A stretch of 64,000 nt of DNA from Candidatus Methylopumilus rimovensis (GCF_006364615.1 NZ_CP040986.1:372001-436000); one strand, 5' to 3'; positions 44,196-53,586 are shown, counted from the first letter of the stretch. Translations and numbers: made by a program. Notes: a model not told the origin generated them from the sequence alone.

Positions 44196-44915
44196 ATGAA
44201 AACCTTAAAGGTACTTTTACACATATTATTGGTCATACCTCTATGTCTATTAATCCTTATCTCACCAAAGTCGCAACAAGAGAAAATTATTCAATTTTGG
44301 TGTAAAAAACTTTTGTCTATTTTTGAGATTAAGGTTGTTCTAAAAGGTGAAGAAGTATTTCTCTTTAATCAAAAAAAATATCTACTCGTGTCTAACCATA
44401 TTTCATGGCTTGATATCATCGTCATTCAATCCATTAAGCCATCTATTTTTGTAGCGAAGTCCGATGTAGCTTCGTGGCCTCTTTTTGGCTGGGTAGCTCA
44501 TATGACAGGGACAATATTTATTAAGCGCGATAAGGTGTCGGATATAAAAAAAGCTTTAAAGAAGATAAAGCGACGTTTAATCAAACGATCTGTGTGTATA
44601 TTTCCAGAAGGTACTTCTACCAATGGTCGATATGTCTTACCCTTTAAGAGTAATTTATTTCAATCTTCGATTGATTCTAATAGAGCGATTCTCCCTATAT
44701 GCTTGCTGTATAAAGATGACAGCGCTTACACAGACAAGGTTGCATTTGTGGGTGATATGTCGCTTGTCGATTCAATCATGAAGATTAAAAAAGAGAAACG
44801 TATTAAAGCTGTCGTCGATGTCTTGCAGCCTATCAAACCTCGAGGCAATAGAAAGGAACTTGCAAGCTATACCTATGAAATGATTCAAAAAAACTTATCT
44901 CAAAATTTGTCATAA
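44196..44915 (+). CDS. 1-acyl-glycerol-3-phosphate / lyso-ornithine-lipid acyltransferase (PlsC/OlsA-like)
   Basis: A 239-residue membrane acyltransferase. An N-terminal hydrophobic helix (VLLHILLVIPLCLLILI) is followed by the catalytic HxxxxD box SNHISWLDI near residue 67, IFVAKSDVASWPLFGW, the FIKRD block, the substrate motif IFPEGTSTNG and PICLLYKD. PlsC enzymes make phosphatidate; the OlsA subgroup completes ornithine lipids and has the same motifs, with SWLDI and FVAKSEVA-type segments. An OlsB-like gene stands nearby under phosphate control, which favours an OlsA-like role, but both activities are possible. Its 3-prime end contains the Pho box of the PAP2 gene. Confidence 0.8.
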   Translation: MKTLKVLLHILLVIPLCLLILISPKSQQEKIIQFWCKKLLSIFEIKVVLKGEEVFLFNQKKYLLVSNHISWLDIIVIQSIKPSIFVAKSDVASWPLFGWVAHMTGTIFIKRDKVSDIKKALKKIKRRLIKRSVCIFPEGTSTNGRYVLPFKSNLFQSSIDSNRAILPICLLYKDDSAYTDKVAFVGDMSLVDSIMKIKKEKRIKAVVDVLQPIKPRGNRKELASYTYEMIQKNLSQNLS

Positions 44916-44940
44916 AACTTTCACAATTTGATATTAACCT
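44908..44940 (+). promoter_or_regulatory. Pho box upstream of PAP2-agt
   Basis: TGTCAT (44908-44913) and TTTCAC (44919-44924) are 11 bases apart, and TAACCT (44935-44940) follows after 10. The box overlaps the plsC stop codon. It would drive PAP2 and the glycosyltransferase in addition to readthrough from plsC. Confidence 0.6.
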
Positions 44941-44969
44941 TACCGCAATATCTATTATGGATAAATGCT

Positions 44970-45506
44970 ATGCCAAATAAACTCAAGTTGTACATGAACC
45001 AGCTTCATCATGTCGATAGTCATTTATGCATTACATTTAATAAAACCAGCCATAACATTCTCATCCGAAATTTCTTTAAGGGCATTAGTCGTCTAGGTGA
45101 TGGTGTATTTTGGTATAGCTTCATGGCACTTATGTTATGTTTAGATCAGGCTCGCGCATTATTGCCTGTATGTCATATGGTAGCTGCTGGATTGATTGGC
45201 ACATTAATTTATAAGTGGCTCAAGGTCAGAACACTTCGTCCACGCCCATTCAATGTATACCAGCAAATTTCATTAAGAAGCATACCCCTAGATCAATTTA
45301 GCTTTCCATCCGGACACACATTACATGCGGTCATATTCTCAATGGTAGCTATCCATTATTATCCTATGTTAGCGACTGCATTAATCCCATTCACGATTTT
45401 AATTGGATTATCTAGACCTATTTTAGGACTTCATTATCCAAGTGATGTTTTAGTGGGTGGTTTAATAGGCATGCTTATTTCAATCATTTCTTTTTATATT
45501 ATCTAA
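44970..45506 (+). CDS. PAP2-family membrane phosphatase
   Basis: A 178-residue integral membrane phosphatase with the three PAP2 motifs: KVRTLRPRP, FPSGHTLH and SRPILGLHYPSD. Four or five hydrophobic segments are visible. Members dephosphorylate phosphatidate, phosphatidylglycerophosphate or undecaprenyl pyrophosphate. Between an acyltransferase and a diacylglycerol glycosyltransferase, a phosphatidate phosphatase giving diacylglycerol is the natural guess. I start at ATG 44970; a TTG at 44928 precedes the -10, and ATG 44994 is an alternative. The stop is immediately followed by the glycosyltransferase ATG. Confidence 0.82.
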   Translation: MPNKLKLYMNQLHHVDSHLCITFNKTSHNILIRNFFKGISRLGDGVFWYSFMALMLCLDQARALLPVCHMVAAGLIGTLIYKWLKVRTLRPRPFNVYQQISLRSIPLDQFSFPSGHTLHAVIFSMVAIHYYPMLATALIPFTILIGLSRPILGLHYPSDVLVGGLIGMLISIISFYII

Positions 45507-46718
45507 ATGAATATACTTTTTATATCTGATGTTTTTTTTCCTCGTGTGAACGGGGTCTCTACATCCATTAATACTTTTGCAAATGAGCTTAAAGCACTTG
45601 GCCACCAAGTAACTTTAATCGCACCTTCTTATGGAGATGACGATAAACATGCAGACTGGATTATAAGAGTGCCTTCTCATAAGATTTATTTCGATCCTGA
45701 AGATCGCTTAATGAATTTTGGTAAATTGAAAGCATTATTACCATGGGTTGAAGAAGGACATTTTGATGTAATACATATTCATACACCATTTACAGCTCAT
45801 TACGTGGGTATTGATTTTGGAAAAAAATTAGATATCCCAGTGGTTGAAACTTACCACACATTCTTTGAGGATTATTTACATCATTATTTACCCTTTATCC
45901 CACAATTTATTTCTAGAAAGCTTGCAAGAACAATATCGAGAAGACAATGTAATGCAGTTGATGGCATTATTTCGCCATCAAAACCCATGTTGGATGTATT
46001 AAAAGCATATGGTATTAAGACATCTGCAGAAGTGGTGGCTACAGGTTTAGATGAGTCAAGTTTTGCTAAGGTCGATGGAGAGTCTTTCCGGATCAGTCAT
46101 GACATTCCATTAGCACAACCGATGCTTTTATTTGTAGGTCGCGTAGCCCATGAAAAAAATATTGAGTTCTTACTTGAAATGCATGGGGAATTAATTCAAA
46201 AGTATCCTGATGCATTATTGGTGATTACAGGTGAGGGTCCAGCAGAAGAATCTATTAAGGCATCTATCGCGAGATTAGGTCTCGTGAATAAAGTAAAGAT
46301 GATTGGATATTTAGACCGCAGCCATGAGCTTATTGCCTGTTACAAGGCGGCTGATGTATTTGTCTTTGCATCTAAGAGTGAGACTCAAGGTTTGGTGCTT
46401 TTAGAGGCTATGGCTCAAGGAACACCTGTCGTTGCATTAGCAGAGCTTGGAACTAAATCAATACTTATCGAAGGCGAGGGAACGTTAATCGCAAAAGACG
46501 ATATCTATGATTTTGCAGATAAAGTGAGCATGCTTTTATCTGACCCCTCAAAACGTAGAAGTATTGGAAAAAAGGGTAGGCAATACGCAGGAGAAAAATG
46601 GGGCGCTAATGTCTTAGCTAAAAAAGTGGCTAAATTCTATAAGAGTGTCATCGCACAAAAAATATCACTCACAAGATATACCAATACTAGAATTGGCAAT
46701 GCAAAAGGTACAGCCTAG
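45507..46718 (+). CDS. GT4 glycosyltransferase, diacylglycerol glycosyltransferase-like (Agt type)
   Basis: A 403-residue GT-B enzyme. The N-terminus MNILFISDVFFPRVNGVSTSI and the segments HIHTPF and ETYHTFFEDYLHHY match bacterial 1,2-diacylglycerol 3-alpha-glucosyltransferases. The nucleotide-sugar site shows FVGRVAHEKN and the EX7E motif ETQGLVLLE. Such enzymes (Agt in Sinorhizobium and SAR11) use the diacylglycerol released by PlcP to make glycolipids. The start abuts the PAP2 stop, so the two are translated together. The sugar donor cannot be told from sequence. It ends overlapping ppx by 4 bases. Confidence 0.82.
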   Translation: MNILFISDVFFPRVNGVSTSINTFANELKALGHQVTLIAPSYGDDDKHADWIIRVPSHKIYFDPEDRLMNFGKLKALLPWVEEGHFDVIHIHTPFTAHYVGIDFGKKLDIPVVETYHTFFEDYLHHYLPFIPQFISRKLARTISRRQCNAVDGIISPSKPMLDVLKAYGIKTSAEVVATGLDESSFAKVDGESFRISHDIPLAQPMLLFVGRVAHEKNIEFLLEMHGELIQKYPDALLVITGEGPAEESIKASIARLGLVNKVKMIGYLDRSHELIACYKAADVFVFASKSETQGLVLLEAMAQGTPVVALAELGTKSILIEGEGTLIAKDDIYDFADKVSMLLSDPSKRRSIGKKGRQYAGEKWGANVLAKKVAKFYKSVIAQKISLTRYTNTRIGNAKGTA

Positions 46719-48343
46719 AAGAGCTCTATCTCATACTTCCATTCAATTTTTTTCCAGTCGGATGCTTCCTTGTTGAGTCCGAATTGAATGAATGGATTTT
46801 TTTCTAACCAAGCCTTAGAAATCTTTAATTTAAATCCTTTAGGGTTTTGTTCGACTTTGATAAGAGGCAGCGCTGAATTTTCTCTTTTTCTAGAGACGAC
46901 ATGTGCGAGCCTTAAGCAGAATAACAAGTGCCAATCAATATACCCAGGGCTGATAGGAAGTTTATTGAGTTTACCGTTATGCCCTAATACAAGCCCTGCA
47001 AGTCTTGCCTGATCAAGTCTTGAAAATCCTGGCAAATCAGCATTAGAAATAATGTAAGCAGAATGTTTTTGGTAATCAGCGCGTGATACAGCTAAACCAA
47101 TTTCATTTAGGAATGATGCCCAAGTTAGAAGCTTGCGATTATTTTTTCTATCTTCTTTTTTAAAGGTAGGTAATTGATCTAGAAAAAAATCAGCCATTTG
47201 ACTCACCCGTTTAAATTGTGCTTCGTCTACATTAAAACGTTTGCCTAATTGCTCGATAAGATCATATCTCGTATCGATATTTTCTTGCTTACCAATCGCA
47301 TTAAAGAGTGTTTTAAGAATACCCTTTTTCTTCGTATTGGCACCATGCTTGGATTGATTATGGAGATGATGGAGAGAGCCAAAAAGAAGGGCAGCTTCCG
47401 TAATTTCCATATGCTCAATGCCTAACTCTTCAAAGGCTGCGATCATGATAGCAAGGCCTCCGGGTAATACAGGCTTTCGATCCGCTTTTAAACCTAATAA
47501 GCTTAATCGTTCGATATGTTTTGTTTCAAGTAAGTTTTTTTTAAGTAACTCTAAGCCATGACGTGTGATAATCCCGCCTGTTTCTTCAACAGGAAGATTG
47601 TGCGGTTCACCACTTAATCCATTGAGTGCAATAAGTTCTGCAATAGCTCTGGCTGTTCCCGAGGAGCCTATCGCTTGTTCCCAACCCATTTTCCGATAGA
47701 AAGGTGCGATCGCTTTAATTTCTTTTAAAGCAGCATTCTGAGCAGCTTTGAAATTCTCTTCATCGATGATACCTTCAGAAAAAAATCTTTGGCTAAAAGA
47801 AACGCACCCTATAGGAAGGGACTCCAAAAGCTTCGGCTCATGGCCATCACCGATTATGATTTCAGTTGAGCCGCCGCCAATATCAAATACAAGCCTTTTG
47901 CCGACACACATGGGCGCGATATATGAGGCTCCAATGTAGATAAGCCTAGCTTCTTCATTGCCTGAGATGACATCAATCGGAAAGCCTAAAAGCTTTTCTG
48001 CTTCATCAATAAATTTTTTAGCATTTCGAGCGACACGAAAGGTATTCGTAGCCACGGCAACGACTTGATTTGGGCTAAAGCTTCTTAATCGGTCGCCAAA
48101 TCTTAAAATAGCTGCAAGCGCTTTCGTTGTTGACTCTTCACTTAATTCATTATCTTGATTAAGTCCTCCAGCAAGTCTGACGGTATCCCTTAAGGTGTCG
48201 ATGGTTTGAAATTGAATACCGGTAGCTAGATAATTGACTTTTGCAATCATCATTCTAAAGCTGTTAGAGCCCAGGTCTATCGAGGCGTATAAACCATTGA
48301 GATTTTCGGGAGATTGGACTGTTTTGCGAGAGGGTATCATCAT
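46715..48343 (-). CDS. ppx: Exopolyphosphatase (Ppx/GppA family)
   Basis: Releases phosphate from the ends of polyphosphate chains or, as GppA, hydrolyses pppGpp. It has 542 residues: an actin-like ATPase domain with YASIDLGSNSFRMMIA, the catalytic-Glu region NEEARLIYIGA, and VFDIGGGSTEIIIG; the C-terminal half (from about 315) is an HD-like helical domain. Pairing with ppk across a divergent promoter with two Pho boxes favours Ppx. Two consecutive ATGs (48343, 48340) lie 10 bases after the -10, so a very short leader is expected. Confidence 0.92.
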   Translation of the reverse strand: MMIPSRKTVQSPENLNGLYASIDLGSNSFRMMIAKVNYLATGIQFQTIDTLRDTVRLAGGLNQDNELSEESTTKALAAILRFGDRLRSFSPNQVVAVATNTFRVARNAKKFIDEAEKLLGFPIDVISGNEEARLIYIGASYIAPMCVGKRLVFDIGGGSTEIIIGDGHEPKLLESLPIGCVSFSQRFFSEGIIDEENFKAAQNAALKEIKAIAPFYRKMGWEQAIGSSGTARAIAELIALNGLSGEPHNLPVEETGGIITRHGLELLKKNLLETKHIERLSLLGLKADRKPVLPGGLAIMIAAFEELGIEHMEITEAALLFGSLHHLHNQSKHGANTKKKGILKTLFNAIGKQENIDTRYDLIEQLGKRFNVDEAQFKRVSQMADFFLDQLPTFKKEDRKNNRKLLTWASFLNEIGLAVSRADYQKHSAYIISNADLPGFSRLDQARLAGLVLGHNGKLNKLPISPGYIDWHLLFCLRLAHVVSRKRENSALPLIKVEQNPKGFKLKISKAWLEKNPFIQFGLNKEASDWKKIEWKYEIELF

Positions 48344-48353
48344 AAAGGACGCT

Positions 48354-48386
48354 AATTTAAATCAAATTTGTGACATATCTATGACA
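48354..48386 (-). promoter_or_regulatory. Pho box and -10 of ppx
   Basis: On the minus strand TGTCAT (48381-48386) and TGTCAC (48370-48375) are 11 bases apart, followed after 10 bases by TAAATT (48354-48359). Confidence 0.82.
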
Positions 48387-48397
48387 TATCTTACAAA

Positions 48398-48430
48398 TGT
48401 CATGTAAATGTCACATTCTGTAATCACAAT
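48398..48430 (+). promoter_or_regulatory. Pho box and -10 of ppk
   Basis: TGTCAT (48398-48403) and TGTCAC (48409-48414) are 11 bases apart; after 10 bases comes CACAAT (48425-48430). The ppk ATG is 6 bases further, so transcription would start at or within a base or two of it. Confidence 0.8.
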
Positions 48431-48436
48431 GATAGT

Positions 48437-50551
48437 ATGAATGTTGTGAAATCTAAACTTAATTTATTAAATCGTGAATTAGGCGCTCTCGAATTTAACC
48501 GACGTGTCCTTGCCTTAGCGCAAAATCTTAAAATACCTCTTTTAGAGCGCCTTAAGTACATCTGTATTGTTTCAAGTAATTTAGATGAATTTTTTGAAAT
48601 TCGAATCGCAGTGCTTAAGGAGCAGCTAAGAAAAAATCCTAAAAGCAAGACCCAAGATGGGCTCATAGTAGGTGATGCGTATTTAAACATTGTGAAAGAG
48701 ACACAAACGCTTGTTAGCCACAAATACAAAATATTTCAGAAAGATATTTTACCGAGACTTGAGAGAGAAGGAGTTCACCTTCATTTCGAGAGCGCATGGA
48801 CGCCAAGTCAGCATCGTTGGGCAAAAACATATTTTGAAAAAGAACTCGTTCCACTCTTAACTCCGATTGTTTTAGATCCAGCCCACCCATTCCCTAAAGT
48901 CATCAATAAAAGTTTAAACTTTTTTGTAACATTAGAAGGCAAGGATGATTTTGGAAGGACGCCTAAGTTAGCTGTTGTTCAAGCACCTCGTTCTATACCC
49001 CGCGTCATTCAAATGCCGGCTCGTATTAGTCAAAAACCTTATGGCATCGCGATCTTATCGACCTTTATGCAATCTTTCGTGCACGAACTTTTTCCCGGTA
49101 TGAAAATTACAGGATGCTACCAATTTAGAGTGACAAGAAATTCAGATTTATTTGTATCGGATGATGACATCTCTGACTTAAAAGAATCATTAAAAGGTGA
49201 GTTGTCTACAAGACATTTAGGTGATGCAGTAAGACTTGAAATCTCTTCTGATATTCCAGATCACCTTCTTAAGTATTTAAGAAAATCTTGCGATTTGAAT
49301 CCTGAAGATTGTTATCGCGTAGATGGGCCAGTTAACTTAATGCGCTTAATGCAAGTAGCAGAGATTGTGAATAGACCCGACCTGAAATTTCCATCTCATA
49401 TTCCTAAGTTACCTTTAATCAAGGGTTCTATCTTTGATGAACTTAAAACGCGCGATGTTTTACTTCATCATCCTTATGAAAGCTTTGAGCCTGTTTTGAA
49501 TTTGCTCAGAACTGCTTCAAAAGATCCTGATGTATTAGCGATTAAACAAACGATATATAGAACCGGCAATGTATCGCCTGTGATGGACGCTTTAATTGAA
49601 GCTGCTAAGAATGGCAAAGAAGTAACTGTGATTGTGGAGCTCTTAGCGCGTTTTGATGAAGAAACAAATATTTCATGGGCAGCTAAATTAGAAGAGGTCG
49701 GTGCGCATGTTGTTTATGGTGTGGTGAAACATAAATGTCATGCCAAGATGATCATGATTGTAAGAAAAGAGTTATTGCCAGTAAAAGGCAAAAGAAAACC
49801 AGAGCACACTTTAAAACGTTATGTGCACTTAGGGACAGGAAACTATCATCCTAGAACAGCGAAGCTATATACCGATTTCGGGTTGATGACTTCAAACCCA
49901 TCAATTTGTGACGATGTTCATAAGATTTTTATGCAGCTCACAGGAACAAGTCGTTTAATCAAGCTGAAATCATTATGGCACTCGCCCTTTACTATGTTTG
50001 ATCAAATTGTGAAGCATATTCAAGCTGAAGCCAAGGCAGCAAAGTTAGGTAAGCCTGCAAGAATTGTGGTGAAAGTGAATGCACTCCTAGAGCCTGCTGT
50101 GATTAATGAGCTCTACAAAGCCTCGCAAGCAGGTGTCAAAATTGATTTAATTGTAAGAGGGGTGTGCGCACTTAAGCCTAAAGTTAAAGGCCTCTCCGAA
50201 AACATTCGAGTAAGATCTATTGTTGGACAATTTCTAGAGCACCATCGTATTTTTTATTTTTATGCAAACGGTAAAGAAAATGTTTATTTATCCTCTGCAG
50301 ACTGGATGGATAGAAACTTATTTAGAAGAATTGAAGTGGCATTTCCTATTCTAGAGCCTGAATTAAAACAAAAAGTTATTAATGAAGGCTTAAATGAATT
50401 ACTGAAAGACGTTTCTAGCTGGAATATGAATTCAGATGGTCTATATAAACAATCAGCATCTGCATCAAATAATAAATTATCGGGCCAACAGAATTTATTA
50501 CTTAAATATAGTGTAGTTACAAAATCTTCAAAACGAAAACTTAAAGCTTAA
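48437..50551 (+). CDS. ppk: Polyphosphate kinase (Ppk1)
   Basis: Makes polyphosphate from ATP reversibly. It has 704 residues. The N-terminal domain contains LNRELGALEFNRRVL and SSNLDEFFEIR. The catalytic half carries HPYESFEPVLNLLRTAS, the phospho-His in VKHKCHAKMIMI (about 437), RYVHLGTGNYHPRTAKLYTDFG and the second PLD-like His in FLEHHRIFYF. No Shine-Dalgarno precedes the ATG; with a -10 only 6 bases upstream, a leaderless mRNA is likely. The C-terminus has a short Ser/Lys-rich tail. It ends overlapping the fdx stop by 4 bases. Confidence 0.96.
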   Translation: MNVVKSKLNLLNRELGALEFNRRVLALAQNLKIPLLERLKYICIVSSNLDEFFEIRIAVLKEQLRKNPKSKTQDGLIVGDAYLNIVKETQTLVSHKYKIFQKDILPRLEREGVHLHFESAWTPSQHRWAKTYFEKELVPLLTPIVLDPAHPFPKVINKSLNFFVTLEGKDDFGRTPKLAVVQAPRSIPRVIQMPARISQKPYGIAILSTFMQSFVHELFPGMKITGCYQFRVTRNSDLFVSDDDISDLKESLKGELSTRHLGDAVRLEISSDIPDHLLKYLRKSCDLNPEDCYRVDGPVNLMRLMQVAEIVNRPDLKFPSHIPKLPLIKGSIFDELKTRDVLLHHPYESFEPVLNLLRTASKDPDVLAIKQTIYRTGNVSPVMDALIEAAKNGKEVTVIVELLARFDEETNISWAAKLEEVGAHVVYGVVKHKCHAKMIMIVRKELLPVKGKRKPEHTLKRYVHLGTGNYHPRTAKLYTDFGLMTSNPSICDDVHKIFMQLTGTSRLIKLKSLWHSPFTMFDQIVKHIQAEAKAAKLGKPARIVVKVNALLEPAVINELYKASQAGVKIDLIVRGVCALKPKVKGLSENIRVRSIVGQFLEHHRIFYFYANGKENVYLSSADWMDRNLFRRIEVAFPILEPELKQKVINEGLNELLKDVSSWNMNSDGLYKQSASASNNKLSGQQNLLLKYSVVTKSSKRKLKA

Positions 50552-50883
50552 CCTTCTTTTGCCATATTAATAGTGTAACGAGGAATTTCAATGGTGAGAT
50601 CATTCTGATCCACAATAGCTTGGCAAGATAATCTTGATTTAGGTTCCAATCCCCACGCCTTATCAAGAAGATCTTCCTCCAAATCATCAGCTTGATTTAA
50701 TGTATCAAATCCTTCTCTCACAATCACATGACATGTAGTGCATGCACATACCTGATCGCAAGCGTGTTCTATCTCAATATGGTTTTGTAATAAATTCTCA
50801 CAGATAGAAAGCCCCGGTTTAGCATCAATCACTTCACCATGAGGGCAGATTTCAACATGTGGCAAGATAATAATTTTTGGCAT
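50548..50883 (-). CDS. fdx: ISC-type [2Fe-2S] ferredoxin
   Basis: Electron donor for Fe-S cluster assembly. It has 111 residues of adrenodoxin type. Cluster cysteines are in EHACDQVCACTTCHVIV and LSCQAIV, matching C-X5-C-X2-C-Xn-C. It starts one base after the hscA stop and is the last gene of the isc operon. It begins MPKIIILPH, the usual start of Fdx. Confidence 0.95.
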   Translation of the reverse strand: MPKIIILPHVEICPHGEVIDAKPGLSICENLLQNHIEIEHACDQVCACTTCHVIVREGFDTLNQADDLEEDLLDKAWGLEPKSRLSCQAIVDQNDLTIEIPRYTINMAKEG

Positions 50884-50884
50884 A

Positions 50885-52750
50885 TTAGAAGTTTACCTTA
50901 TCTATCGATTTGCCTCTAAGTGCATGACTCACAGACTCATCCATAAGTCTAGCTGCAAATGATTCTGTAAGTGTGTTTAAATCTTTTGTATGCTCTGTAA
51001 TTAAATCGGAATTATCAGAGCTTAGAGCAGATAAAAGTCTTTGTATGGCAGATTGAATGGCTGTAATTTCTTCCTGCGTTAGTAGTTTATTGCCGTTTTT
51101 ATCTAAGGCATTTCGCACGGCTATGATAATTTGCTCACCTTCAATTTTAGCCTCGCTCAATGCGCGTATCTTTTTATCTTCATCGGCTTTCTCAAAAGAT
51201 TGTTTAAGCATATTTGAAATTTGATCTTCAGATAAGCCATAAGAAGGTTTAACGGTAATGCTTGTTTCTTTATTAGTAGATAATTCTTTTGCTGCTACTG
51301 AAAGTAATCCATCAGCATCAATCTGGAAGGTCACACGAATTTTGGCGGCCCCTGCGACCATTGGAGGAATGTCAGTTAAGGTAAAGTTTGCAAGCGATCT
51401 GCAATCTGATACACGTTCACGTTCACCTTGCAATACATGAATCGACATTGCAGTCTGCCCATCTTTATAGGTTGTAAATTCTTGTGCTTTTGCGATCGGA
51501 ATCGTGGAGTTTCTATGAATAATTTTTTCTACTAAACCACCCATCGTTTCAACCCCAAGAGATAAGGGTGTTACATCAAGAAGAAGTAGGTCTTGATCTG
51601 ATTTATTTCCGGCAAGTGTATGTGCCTGTCTTGCAGCACCAAGTGCAACAACCTCATCTGGATTAAGATCATTAAGCAAATCTTTCTTAAAGAAATTTTT
51701 AATTTCTGATTGAATATGCATCATGCGTGTCGCGCCACCCACCATCACAATACCGTCAATAGAATCGATGGATAATTGAGCATCATTTAATGCACGCCTT
51801 ATAGGCTGAATTGTTTTTTGCACAAGATCATGCGTTAATTTAAAAAATGTATCTCTATCCAATGAAAAACTAATCTCTTGCCCACCTGCGAGTTTGATCA
51901 CCGTTTTTGCAGACGCATCATTCGTAAGTTTTTCTTTTAAGCATTTAGCGTGCGTAATGAGTGCGCGTTTATCCTCATGACTAAGATGAGCGATTTGGTT
52001 ATCATGTTTGATAAGTTCTACTATAGCCTGATCAAAATCATCACCGCCCAGACGCGGATGACCATTCGTGGCTAAGACCTCAAATATACCTTTATGAAGC
52101 TTTAAGATTGAAACATCAAAAGTACCGCCACCTAAATCATATATGACGAAGGTACCTTCTTTCTTTTGATCGAGACCATAGGCAACAGCAGCGGCTGTCG
52201 GTTCATTGATGAGTCTTAAGACATTTAAACCGGCTAATTTGGCAGCATCTTTTGTGGCTTGACGTTGTGCATCATCGAAATAAGCAGGAACCGTAATTAC
52301 CGCACCTGTAATCTCACCACATAAAGAAACTTCAGCAAGATCTTTTAATTTTTTTAAGATATCGGATGAAATTTCAATCGGATGTTTTAAGCCTTGCTCG
52401 GTTTTAATTTGTATGTCATCGCTATGATCATCAAAAGCGTAGGGCAGTGATTCTCGATATTGAATATCAGATTTAGTATGACCCATAAAGCGTTTCACTG
52501 ACACAATGGTGTTCTTTGCATCAGTTGATAAATAGGACAATGCATCATGACCGACTTTAATATTATTTTGTCCGTAATAGACGATCGATGGTATGAGGGA
52601 CTTTCCATTGGCATCTTTTATGATGGTAGGTAATCCACTTTGAACAGTAGCTACCAGAGAGTTTGTTGTACCTAAATCAATACCTACCGCAGTTTTGTGT
52701 TCATGAGGAAGGGTGCTTTGACCAGGCTCTGCGATTTGAAGTAGCGCCAT
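50885..52750 (-). CDS. hscA: Fe-S cluster assembly Hsp70 chaperone HscA
   Basis: A specialised Hsp70 that, with HscB, releases clusters from IscU to target proteins. It has 621 residues. The nucleotide-binding domain has [13 protein letters not shown] and [15 protein letters not shown]; the substrate domain includes [17 protein letters not shown]. It lacks the long C-terminal tail of DnaK, as HscA does. It follows hscB by 3 bases. Confidence 0.95.
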   Translation of the reverse strand: MALLQIAEPGQSTLPHEHKTAVGIDLGTTNSLVATVQSGLPTIIKDANGKSLIPSIVYYGQNNIKVGHDALSYLSTDAKNTIVSVKRFMGHTKSDIQYRESLPYAFDDHSDDIQIKTEQGLKHPIEISSDILKKLKDLAEVSLCGEITGAVITVPAYFDDAQRQATKDAAKLAGLNVLRLINEPTAAAVAYGLDQKKEGTFVIYDLGGGTFDVSILKLHKGIFEVLATNGHPRLGGDDFDQAIVELIKHDNQIAHLSHEDKRALITHAKCLKEKLTNDASAKTVIKLAGGQEISFSLDRDTFFKLTHDLVQKTIQPIRRALNDAQLSIDSIDGIVMVGGATRMMHIQSEIKNFFKKDLLNDLNPDEVVALGAARQAHTLAGNKSDQDLLLLDVTPLSLGVETMGGLVEKIIHRNSTIPIAKAQEFTTYKDGQTAMSIHVLQGERERVSDCRSLANFTLTDIPPMVAGAAKIRVTFQIDADGLLSVAAKELSTNKETSITVKPSYGLSEDQISNMLKQSFEKADEDKKIRALSEAKIEGEQIIIAVRNALDKNGNKLLTQEEITAIQSAIQRLLSALSSDNSDLITEHTKDLNTLTESFAARLMDESVSHALRGKSIDKVNF

Positions 52751-52753
52751 AAT

Positions 52754-53266
52754 TTAAACAATCTCGATTAATGCATCATGAATATGCTGTTCAATTTTTT
52801 CAATGAAATTAAGTTCACGCGTGATTTTAATGGCATCGTTAAGATGATTTTTTTGATCAAAGAAGGCTGGAAGTTGATTCATCATGTCATTTTTATTTTT
52901 TTGAATCTCAGTAGCTAATTTTTCAAGGGCTAATTTATTTTGCTTGTGTGTTTCGAGTTCTTCACGCCATTCCATTTGCTGCATTAAAAAATCTTGAGGC
53001 ACAGCCGTATATTTTTCATCATGGATATTCACACCATGAAGTTGAAGCATGTATTCTGCGCGTCGAATAGGCGACTTTAAAGTTTGATAAGCGTCATTCA
53101 CTTGAGCTGTTTTTTTGATGGATTCTAATTTAGTTTCATCATCAAATGATGCGAAGCGATCTGGATGAATTTCTTTTTGAATGTCTTGGTAGTTCTGATC
53201 AAGTCTTTCTAAATCGATAACAAATGCTTCTGGAAGTTTGAGGAGTGTAAAAAAATTTTGACTCAC
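52754..53266 (-). CDS. hscB: Fe-S cluster assembly co-chaperone HscB
   Basis: A J-domain protein that binds IscU and stimulates HscA. It has 170 residues; the J-domain occupies about 1-75 with the HPDRF motif, and the C-terminal three-helix domain follows with the [11 protein letters not shown]-type segment that docks IscU. Start is GTG 53266, overlapping the iscA stop by 4 bases. Confidence 0.93.
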   Translation of the reverse strand: MSQNFFTLLKLPEAFVIDLERLDQNYQDIQKEIHPDRFASFDDETKLESIKKTAQVNDAYQTLKSPIRRAEYMLQLHGVNIHDEKYTAVPQDFLMQQMEWREELETHKQNKLALEKLATEIQKNKNDMMNQLPAFFDQKNHLNDAIKITRELNFIEKIEQHIHDALIEIV

Positions 53267-53586
53267 ACTGTAAAGCTTTCACCGCAGCCACATTCTGCCT
53301 TGACGTTAGGATTATTAAATTTAAAACCTTCATTTAAACCTTCTTTAGCAAAATCGAGTTCGGTTCCGTTTATATAAACAAGACTTTTTGGATCCACCAT
53401 GATTTTGATGCCATGACTTTCAAATACTTGATCTTCAGGTAGGGTGTCATCCACAAACTCTAATGTGTAAGCCATGCCGGAGCAGCCCGTTGTTTTAACG
53501 CCTAGTCGAAGTCCCACGCCCTTACCTCGATTTTTGAGATATTTTTCGACGCGCTCCGCAGCCTTAGGTGTTAAAGAAATGGTCAT
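53263..53586 (-). CDS. iscA: Iron-sulfur assembly protein IscA
   Basis: An A-type carrier of 107 residues. The three conserved cysteines are in [12 protein letters not shown] and the C-terminal CGCGESF. It begins [17 protein letters not shown], typical of IscA. It lies between iscU (7 bases) and hscB. ErpA is homologous, but operon position makes it IscA. Confidence 0.94.
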   Translation of the reverse strand: MTISLTPKAAERVEKYLKNRGKGVGLRLGVKTTGCSGMAYTLEFVDDTLPEDQVFESHGIKIMVDPKSLVYINGTELDFAKEGLNEGFKFNNPNVKAECGCGESFTV

